From positions 10,817,504 to 10,881,503 of the forward strand of contig OY987239.1 of assembly GCA_963920705.1 (NCBI GenBank): a stretch of DNA of 64,000 nt, in the 5' to 3' direction. Positions 1 through 10,100 of this stretch are shown one piece after another. Source of the stretch: Odiellus spinosus (taxonomy: Eukaryota; Arthropoda; Arachnida; Opiliones; Phalangiidae). A program made the position numbers and the translations under genes. Within the stretch, counting starts at the first letter, position 1, and each line of letters starts with the position of its first letter. The notes under the pieces are model-generated. The model ran no database searches. It was not told the origin of the DNA and saw only the letters and a program-made list of their open reading frames with translations.

Positions 1-437
1 ATCAGTTAATTAACTGGATTAACTCTCCAAAGATTCAAACGAGTTGGTTGACAGCTTAATAACCTTTGACCCCTCCCCCAAAACACCCAAATTTAACACA
101 ACACACACGAAAATTAGCCTCGCGGACTCTACGATCTCAAAGTTGATTCCAATTTGGCCATGAGAGACCGTGGGGTTCAATGTTAGACGCGGCTAATTTT
201 ATAGGGGTTTGGATATAAGTTAATGTTATTCTAAGAATGCCAGTATTTCCGTGCGAGGTCGTGGGGTTCAACGTAGCACGACCCTGCGGCATTCTCAATG
301 TTAGCCACGGTTTACTACTCCAATTACTTCATTAAGTTTTAATTATTTAGTCAAAATTTAGGTTTTTAATGTAGTTAGGGAAAAAATAAAAATTTTTTTC
401 GCGTCATCAACGACCGCGTCATTAAAATAGTTGTTTT
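1..437. other. No gene; spacer
   Basis: I see no coding potential. A 'CGTGGGGTTCAA' motif occurs twice (near 168 and 259) in otherwise unstructured AT-rich sequence. At 400-423 lies an inverted piece of the following 20-bp array, so the array head is palindromic. Confidence 0.6.
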
Positions 438-767
438 GATGACGCAGTCGTTGGTATGATGACGCAGTCGTTGGTATGATGACGCAGTCGTTGGTATGAT
501 GACGCAGTCGTTGGTATGATGACGCAGTCGTTGGTATGATGACGCAGTCGTTGGTATGATGACGCAGTCGTTGGTATGATGACGCAGTCGTTGGTATGAT
601 GACGCAGTCGTTGGTATGATGACGCAGTCGTTGGTATGATGACGCAGTCGTTGGTATGATGACGCAGTCGTTGGTATGATGACGCAGTCGTTGGTATGAT
701 GACGCAGTCGTTGGTATGATGACGCGGTCGTTGGTATGATGACGCGGTCGTTGGTATGATGACGCGT
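438..767. repeat. Tandem array, 20-bp unit, about 16.5 copies
   Basis: The unit is GATGACGCAGTCGTTGGTAT. Copies are identical except the last ones, which carry GCGGTCG instead of GCAGTCG. That variant matches the single inverted copy at 400-423, so the array edge variant may be ancestral and the inner units younger. Confidence 0.95.
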
Positions 768-784
768 TTAAGACAGTTGATTTG

Positions 785-955
785 GTGGCGCCTGCAAAAA
801 GTTTGGCGAACGCGATTATATAAAAAATAAAAGGTTAAAAATTGGGTAGTATTACCTGAAAAGGTCAGGGAAAATCGTTGGAAAAGGTCATGGAAAAAAC
901 CTGAAAAAAGTCAGGGAATTTGAATCTGAAAAAACTGTGGTAACCCTTCATAGTG
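785..955 (+). repeat. DR-F dispersed repeat, partial copy
   Basis: Shares 'GCCTGCAAAAAGTTTGGCG', the following '...GCGATTATATAAAA' block and the tail 'GAATTTGAATCTGAAAAAA' with copies at 21925-22095 and 28780-29900. Between them it has only about one unit of the GTCAGGGAAAATCG motif that is expanded about 44-fold at 28868. Confidence 0.8.
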
Positions 956-1849
956 TATAATTGGAATTATTGTGGTTATTAGCCCACGATTTGCAAAGCC
1001 AGCTGGTTTGCAAGACCATAATCCTGACGTTAATTCTTATATTACGTTAATTAAATCGGCTTGTTCCAATATTCGCGCGTAATTACCGAGATCCATACCA
1101 GGAATGAATTCATTCCTCGGTACCATTGTCAAGATGGTTGACGTCTCTCGTACTGGAACCTTTAACGGGAAGAGACTTTACCTGAAAATGGTTATATTTA
1201 ACTTTGTTGTATAATCCATTTGAACCTCTGGACCCCCTTGCCGTTGAGCTTCCTCTAATGTAGGTAGAATTCGCGGTCAGGGGTTTATGTCTATACTAAC
1301 CATGAAACACTACGCACGCAAATAGCTTCGCGAGGCATCGGTTGGTTCGTTGCACCATCGAACCATCAAGTATGGCCACATAAATCGCGGCAATAATTTT
1401 GTAAGAATCCCACGCTAGAAATGGACCACAACCCTCTTAGGGTCCAACCCTCGTGTGTTTGTCCGCTTTATTATTAACCCTGTGTTTTAGGTCGCATTGC
1501 TTGTTAGATAATTGGTTAAAAACGCATTTTTAATTTAATTATATAAATTAAACGTTTGTTGAATTAGTTTCATTTGAAATCGAAATGGTTCTGTTTTTCT
1601 AATTTAAGTTAGTTGCTTTATAGTGTCGCTTTGCAAATTCCTGTTAGGTTGTAAATTTAAGCTCATATTTTGTTGGTTGACTTTAATTTTAAATCGCGTT
1701 TTGTAAATTTGTTGATTTTTATCAACGATAATTGATAATATTATCGATATTTTTTTATTTAATATCGTAATTATAAATATATATTGACTTGGTTAAGTTG
1801 GCTGACTTTAAACCGCGTTTTGTAAATTTGTTAATCAAGGTTTACTGCC
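956..1849. other. No gene; AT-rich spacer
   Basis: No exon or element was recognised. The one clear structure is a perfect 16-bp palindrome, GGAATGAATTCATTCC, near 1101-1116. Confidence 0.5.
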
Positions 1850-3215
1850 AATATTATCGATATTTTTTATTCACCAATATTATCGATATTTTTTTATTCA
1901 CCAATATTATCGATATTTTTTTATTCACCAATATTATCGATATTTTTTATTCACCAATATTATCGATATTTTTTTATTCACCAATATTATCGATATTTTT
2001 TATTCACCAATATTATCGATATTTTTTATTCACCAATATTATCGATATTTTTTTATTCACCAATATGATCGATACTTTTTTATTCACCAATATCGGTAAT
2101 TATTCACCAATATCGATAATTATTCACCAATATCGATAATTATTCACCAATATCGATAATTATTCACCAATATCGATAATTATTCACCAATATCGATAAT
2201 TATTCACCAATATCGATAATTATTCACCAATATCGATAATTATTCACCAATATCGATAATTATTCACCAATATCGATAATTATTCACCAATATCGATAAT
2301 TATTCACCAATATCGATAATTATTCACCAATATCGATAATTATTCACCAATATCGATAATTATTCACCAATATCGATAATTATTCACCAATATCGATAAT
2401 TATTCACCAATATCGATAATTATTCACCAATATCGATAATTATTCACCAATATCGATAATTATTCACCAATATCGATAATTATTCACCAATATCGATAAT
2501 TATTCACCAATATCGATAATTATTCACCAATATCGATAATTATTCACCAATATCGATAATTATTCACCAATATCGATAATTATTCACCAATATCGATAAT
2601 TATTCACCAATATCGATAATTATTCACCAATATCGATAATTATTCACCAATATCGATAATTATTCACCAATATCGATAATTATTCACCAATATCGATAAT
2701 TATTCACCAATATCGATAATTATTCACCAATATCGATAATTATTCACCAATATCGATAATTATTCACCAATATCGATAATTATTCACCAATATCGATAAT
2801 TATTCACCAATATCGATAATTATTCACCAATATCGATAATTATTCACCAATATCGATAATTATTCACCAATATCGATAATTATTCACCAATATCGATAAT
2901 TATTCACCAATATCGATAATTATTCACCAATATCGATAATTATTCACCAATATCGATAATTATTCACCAATATCGATAATTATTCACCAATATCGATAAT
3001 TATTCACCAATATTATCGATACTTTATTCACCAATATTATCGATACTTTATTCACCAATATTATCGATTTTTTATTCACCAATATTATCGATATTTTTTA
3101 TTCACCAATATTATCGATATTGTTTTATTCACCAATATTATCGATATTTTTTTATTCACCAATATTATCGATATTTTTTATTCACCAATATGATCGATAC
3201 ATTTTATACACCAAT
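1850..3215. repeat. Nested satellite: 26-bp units flanking a homogeneous 20-bp array
   Basis: At both ends are 26-27-bp units (ATTATCGATATTTTTTATTC ACCAAT type), about 9 on the left and 8 on the right. Between them, from 2081 to 3000, lie 46 copies of a 20-bp unit TATTCACCAATATCGATAAT. The 45 copies from 2101 on appear identical base for base. Both units share TATTCACCAATAT and an ATCGAT core, so the 20-mer looks like a deleted 26-mer that amplified in the middle. A short open frame at 1789-2139 is only the repeat read through. Confidence 0.95.
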
Positions 3216-3542
3216 ATTATTATTAGGTGAGAATTTTTGAAGAGAGAGCTGAGAGGGTCACCAATATTAAAAAAGGGGTTGCCACATTTTTAATTCAAAA
3301 TTAATCAAATAATTATCTACTTTTAACAAATTATATATTTATTAAAACAAAAACTTATTTTTTACAATTTAAAAACATAAGAAAAATAAATTTATAATGA
3401 CCTTTGACCTATAAAACCCCCTAAATTATAAAGTTATTTCACAAAAATATATTTACCTAAAGATTCAAGTTTTTCCCATATTTTGAGTAAGTTATCGACA
3501 CTAATTTATAATCTAGGTCAAATTAAAAGTGCCAATTCTTAA
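3216..3542. other. 3' flank of the first P450 duplication unit
   Basis: No gene. From about 3410 the sequence matches the 3' flank of the second P450 copy (12385-12411 plus 13058-13190), which marks the left part of a segmental duplication. Confidence 0.6.
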
Positions 3543-3977
3543 AGGGAGAATGCAACCTAATTACAAGTGATTTTTTTATCGATTCCTTATTGTTTAAATA
3601 GGCCTAATCCACTATTTAAAAAATTTACAAACAAATATTAAACTAGAAATAAATTTAAAACTTACCCTGAAAATAGGCTTAGCGGGATTCGTGGAGATCC
3701 TGAATCGCGTCCGTGTAAGGTCTAGCGACCAATGAGCGAAGGCCCGTCGTTCGCGCGAGATCTCCACGAGACTTACGTCGCGCGCGATTGGTCGCTAGAC
3801 CTTACACGCGAGGAAATCAGGACCTCCATGAATCCCACTAAGCCTATTTTCAGGGTAAGTTTTAAATTTATTTCTAGTTTAATATTTGTTTGTAAATTTT
3901 TTAAATAGTGGATTAGGCCTATTTAAACAATAAGGAATCGATAAAAAAATCACTTGTTGTTAGGTTGCATTCTCCCT
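3543..3977. mobile_element. TTAA foldback element, copy 1
   Basis: Near-perfect palindrome with arms of about 200 bp, ends AGGGAGAATGCAACCTAA / TTAGGTTGCATTCTCCCT, flanked by TTAA on both sides (3539-3542, 3978-3981). The P450 paralogue has a near-empty site around 13165-13175 (ATTAAG in the same context), which supports TTAA duplication. A TTAA target fits piggyBac- or Kolobok-type non-autonomous elements. No transposase is present. Confidence 0.85.
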
Positions 3978-4156
3978 TTAAGAATAAATTCAGGAAAAAT
4001 AAAGATTCAAATTGGTCAGGGAAAAACCTTGAAAATCAGGGAAATTAATATCCAAATATTTGTACGAACCCTGATGATAATTAACTGTAAATTAGATCTT
4101 TTTTAGAAACATAATAGCAAGTTCCTTGCCTTATCTTTTTACAATAATATATAGGT

Positions 4157-7100
4157 CTAAAGTTGTTTAAATTTCATGAGAATATTGCGATTGGGTGCTC
4201 CAACTAGACGCCAATTAACGTGATAACGATCCAACATATTAACAGGTTCGATGTCGTAGTGCCTCAAAATAGAAGTAATTAACACCTTCATCTCATTTAG
4301 CGCAAATATTCCACCTGAAAAAAATTGAAATCACTAGCTTTTTAAGCGTTCTTCTCAGTATATATCGATAAGCATGCAACTCCTAGCATTTATTGTAGAC
4401 TTTACTCATTATGAGTCAAAAATATATAGGCATTTGAAGGGATAATGGAAGCCTAATCCACAATAGAATTAGCGACATTCATGATATCAGAAGTAGATGA
4501 AACCCTCCTTTGAAGTCTACTACTCTAATGTTCGATATAGCGCTCCTCTCTGTATGGGTAAAATTCACAATTTTACGAGATCGGAGGGGTCCTACTTCAT
4601 ACCCCCCTGTCTACGGAAAATTGGAAATTCTCTCTCTCCACAAACGACGACGTTTTTTTGACGAACTCCGAGGCTGCCTGAGATATTCGCTCGACGAACT
4701 CCCGCTCCCAAAATATCTACCGTTAGGAGGCGTACGAATCGCGCTTTTTGAAACTAACCCATACAGAGAGGGGTAGACAAGACCAGGGAGTAATAGACTT
4801 CAAAGGAGGGTTTCATCGACTTCTGATGATATCAATGAGTTTAAAATTATTTCTAGTTCAATATTTGTTCGTAATTTTTTTTTCTAATGTATTCAAGTCG
4901 ATTTAAACGATAAAGAATCGATTTGTTAGGCTGCATTCTCCCTTTAATGGAAACTAAATATCCTTTACTGTACCCAAACAATTTCTCGGTCCCGCCGAAA
5001 ATGGGATATACGAGAATGGGTGTCTTTTCTGGGAACAATCAGGGGCGAAACGTTCTGGACGGAAAACGTCCGGATCTGACCAGTGTCGAGAATTACGATG
5101 AATTCCGCTGATGAAAATTAGAATATCTGTTCCTTTTGGAACCATTTTTCCTCCTATATATTATAATTTAAATTAAAATTAAATCAGAGTTCGATTAATT
5201 ATTGGGAATAATATTTAAAATCGAACGTCACTCGCTACTAAATTATGTAGACGACTTATGTTAGATTTAATTGTTAGGTAATGCTTACCGATGGGTGTAT
5301 CCCTTTCCAGAACGCGACCAACAACGGGAGTGGGTGGATACATTCGTAATGATTCCTGTACAATTATATGTATATTTTAAAGCTTTTTGTTCATACTTCA
5401 GGTCTTGACAGTATATTTGGAATGAATAGTACGGTACGAATAGTATAGATATTTTTATCAGCATACTTGGCACTAAATTTACCGGCATGCATAGCGGTTA
5501 ACCAGGGCCTAGCCATTTTGCAACCAAAGCGTTTAACTCTTCCTCGAAGAAGCTTGTTCCTAATCGCGGGATAGCTTGTTTTGGCCCTGGTAATCGAGAG
5601 CTTCTGCACTGTCACCGATCAAGGCCTACCATGTTTACTTCTCCAGAATCACCATATCTTAGCATACTTGATTGTGACACCCTTATCAGTTTTTGATCGC
5701 GATAGCCATTCAATTACAAATATATACAATGAAAGCAGAAGCCGATAAAACCCTCCTTTGAAGTCTATTACTCCCGGGTCTTGTCTACCCCTTTCTGTAT
5801 GGGTTAGTTTCAAAAAGCGCGATTCGTACGCCTCCTATAACGGTAGATATTTTCGGAGCGGGAGTTCGTCCAGCGAATATCTCTAGCAGCCTCGGAGTTC
5901 GTCAAAAAAACGTCGTCGTTTGTGGAGAGAGAATTTCCAATTTTCCGTAGACAGGGGGGTATGAAGTAGGACCCCTCCGATCTCGTAAAATTGTGAATTA
6001 TACCCATACAGAGAGGAGCGCTATGTGTAACATTAGAGTAGTAGACTTCAAAGGAGGGTTTCATCGGCTTCTGATACAATGAAAGCAAGGGTTATATATT
6101 ACCTGTACAACCATATCGAGGTATTTCATGTTTTTTACATGTTCTTGCGTAATACTTTCATCTTCCGCTGTCATCACCCTGTTGATTTCTTCACGTATCT
6201 TTGTTTGAATGTCCTTGTGTTGCGCGATCAATTGCAGAGTCCAATTCGTTCCGAATACTATTGTTTCGTAAGCCTGAAAATATAGTCATAGTCATACTTT
6301 TCACTATTTTGTTACTTATGGTGTAGATAGTTTCCATAGAGTTTTTGCTTCTCGACCATTGGACAGAATTCCATTGGACAGAATCCCATTGGGCAGAATC
6401 CCATTCGATCCACAATCCCATTCAACCGATACGTTTTCGTAAACCAGAATCCCATTCGACCGAATCCCATTCGACCGTCAATCCCATTCGACCGAATCCC
6501 ATTCGACCGTCAATCCCATTCGACCGACGTTCACAATCAGAAGTCCATTAACACATTCTAACCTAACCTAACCTAACCTAACCTAACCTAACCTAACCTA
6601 ACCTAACCATTATCGGCTTAAATTCATCGGGACGCCCTTTTTGGTTTCGGCCCAATGGGAAATTCGGTCTATGGGGGATTCGGTTCAGCGGGATTCGGTT
6701 CAGCGGGATTTCGGTTCAATGGGAATTCGGTGCATTGGGCTCGGTCGGCCAAGATTCGGTTGATTGGGACTATTTATTTTTTATTTCGGACCAATGGGAA
6801 TTCGGTCCAATAGGATTCTATTCAATGGGTATATACCGAGTTTTTGTTCATAATAGATTAATATCATAAGTGCATACCCCGGTTGAAAGTGTCAAAGTTT
6901 CGGTGACAATATCTTCAACTAAGAATCCTTTGCTGTTTTCGCAGTTCAATTGTTTCTCGAACATTTGATTGATGAAAACTGGTGACGAGTCACCCATATT
7001 GTTATTTTCACCATTCTCGAACGCACTCTTCCCTTTCACAATAATCTAACGAGTTATAAACAAATATTACGTTATCAATATATATATGCCACTTATCTTC

Positions 7101-10100
7101 TATTATTCGTATATTTTCAGATATTTTATTTTCGGATAAATTATAACTAAAACAATGAAATTTCTATATTCGTATAATTGTTAAATGGTTTACCGAAGAA
7201 GCCGCTTTATCTACCTACAAATTACTCGTTTTCAAACGTATAACGATGGATAATTCGCGTTTCCAGAATTAGTCTAAAATATAAGAAAAATATTTCAAAT
7301 TGACTTTTAATTCGAAGAATATAAATAAAACGACGAAACTAAGATTTTAAATCATCTTTTTATTCGTTATTTTTCACGGAAAATAAATTTTGAATGTTTT
7401 TTATCCGAACGTATAACGCATCGGATAATATTCTAAGATAAGTTGCCATTTTTGTTGGATAATAAAAACGGATATGGATTAGGTTTTTATACTTTATCTT
7501 GGAATAAGTTAACTCGAATAAAAATTTGTTTATTTTTAATCAAATAGATAATATACAACAGAATTTAGTAGATTTTATCCAATTAATTAATTATTTCCTA
7601 TTTTTTGCATATCTGCCCATTTCCACTCATATTTTTAATTACAAGAAATTATGTTTTTTGATATTTATTGCTTTTCCTCCATAATTAAAAAAAAAGATTC
7701 AAACTTACCTGTCGAAAAACATTTTGAATTTTGCTAATAGTGTTAGAAATTTCTTTTCCTTGGGTTGCGTATTTCAACCATTTTTCGTTATAGAAAATTG
7801 GATTGAGGGAAGCTCTCATCCACGTTTCACTCACTCTACAAATAATTATGCTTCAATAATTTCACAATGACACTGAAATCGGATAAAGTGAAACTGCCTC
7901 GCCCCAAATCGAAAAATTACTATCACCAATCAAAAGATTGCTTAGTCTTTTTTTATATATTTACCGCAAACAATTCTGTAAAAATGATTCTATTTACCAA
8001 ATGATAAGGAGAGGGTAGGTAGAATGGCCTGGGCGAGGTTAGGATGGCCTGGGCGAGGTTAGGATGGCCTGGGCGAGGTTAGGATGGCCTGGGCGAGGTT
8101 AGGATGGCCTGGGCGAGGTTAGGATGACCTGGGCGAGGTTAGGATGACCTGGGCGAGGTTAGAATGGCCTGGGCGAGGTTAGAATGGCCTGGGCGAGGTT
8201 AGAATGGCCTGGGCGAGGTTAGGATGGCCTGGGCGAGGTTAGGATGGCCTGGGCGAGGTTAGGATGGCCTGGGCGAGGTTAGGATGGCCTGGGCGAGGTT
8301 AGGATGGCCTGGGCGAGGTTAGGATGGCCTGGGCGAGGTTAGAATGGCCTGGGCCAGGTTAGAATGGCCTGGGCCAGGTTAGAATGGCCTGGGCCAGGTT
8401 AGAATGGCCTGGGCCAGGTTAGAATGGCCTGGGCCAGGTTAGAATGGCCTGGGCCAGGTTAGAATGGCCTGGGCCAGGTTAGGATGGCCTGGGCCAGGTT
8501 AGGATGGCCTGGGCCAGGTTAGGATGGCCTGGGCCAGGTTAGGATGGCCTGGGCCAGGTTAGGATGGCCTGGGCCAGGTTAGGATGGCCTGGGCCAGGTT
8601 AGGATGGCCTGGGCCAGGTTAGGATGGCCTGGGCCAGGTTAGGATGGCCTGGGCCAGGTTAGAATGGCCTGGGCCAGGTTAGAATGGCCTGGGCGGGGCT
8701 ATTGTGGCCTGGGCGAAGTTAGGATAGCCTGGGCTATTAGGATGGGCCTGGGATGGGTTATAATTACAAATTTGACAGCTGTGATGAGTTTTGTACTTTT
8801 AAAATATTGTTTACTATTTTAGTTGTGGTGAAAATTAAATTTTATGACCAAGAAATCGATTGGCGATAGCCTTTTGCATCTATACATAAGTCGGTACTTA
8901 GATTCAACGTGAACTTACCTGTAGAACCCATCGCGAATATATTGTTTTAGATCATCACCCATATCTTCAGATGAACTCAGAAGTGAATCTATCAAGATAT
9001 CGAACGTGCATTTTGAGGTTAGACTGAGAATATCAATGGCGGCTTTGTTATGATTATTGCGCTGAATTTCTTGAAGTAACTCGGTAGCGTGTTTGTTCAT
9101 GCAGTCGAAAAATACACTGGCCCCTTTTAGACTGAAAGACGGAGACACAACTCTGCGATGCAATTTCCAGTAATCATTGCTCCTATCAATCAAAACATAA
9201 ATGAAAGACTATTGGCTGAAAGTTTTACCAGCGTTTTTTAAATTTCCCTGATTTTTAAGTAATTAAATATAAACTCTGGATTTTTTTTTTCATTATTTGA
9301 TAAATTATTTTTAGGTTTACAATTGGGTTAATAATTTAATGAAGATACTTTTTGACCAATCAGAGGCTAGAGTTTATTCCGTAATGTTTTAGAATAGGGG
9401 AAAAATTAAGATACTGGGGCCTTTATTATCTATTTTATTTTACGGTAATCATGAGTTTTTCTATCCAACTTAACAGAAGCCGATGAAACCCTCCTTTGAA
9501 GTCTATTACTCCCTGGTCTTGTCTACCCCTCTCTGTATGGGTTAGTTTCAAAAAGCGCGATTCGTACGCCTCCTAACGGTAGATATTTTTGGAGCGGGAG
9601 TTCGTACAGCGAATATCTCTAGCAGCCTCGGAGTTCGTCAAAAAAACGTCGTCGTTTGTGGAGAGAGAGAATTTCCAATTTTCCGTAGACAGGGGGGATG
9701 AAGTAGGACCCCTCCGATCTCGTAAAATTGTGAATTTTACCCATACAGAGAGGAGCGCTATATGGAACATTGGAGTAGTAGACTTCAAAGGAGGGTTTCA
9801 TCGGCTTCTAAACTTAATTATAATTACCGTGTCATAGCGAGTCCGTTTCCCATGGCCAGTCTTCCAAAATCATACGTCGTGGACTTTGCAATGTATGTTT
9901 TTTCGCTTAAAACTTCCTGAAAGGGAACGTTAATATTATTTTGCGAAACAAGAACAGTTGCCAGTCTTGCGAAAGCTGAAGAACATTTGATTGAATCTGC
10001 TCTTCAGCTGTCTGAGGCAGATTTTGTTCCTTTATAGTTTTTAATAATTTATATTTGCAACGCCATAATTCGAAAATGGCGATTTTTGTTGATTTGCAAA

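Noticed and set aside
438..767. CRISPR array
   Set aside because: Head-to-tail identical units with no unique spacers, in a eukaryotic context with introns. The same holds for every other array in the window.
4853..5111. Plus-strand frames opposite P450 exon 9
   Set aside because: Shadow frames of the heme-loop exon; the minus strand carries FSAGPRNCLG with splice sites.
6558..6608. Chromosome fusion scar or true telomere
   Set aside because: The tract is only about 50 bp, sits inside an element with a target duplication, and the paralogue has the empty site.
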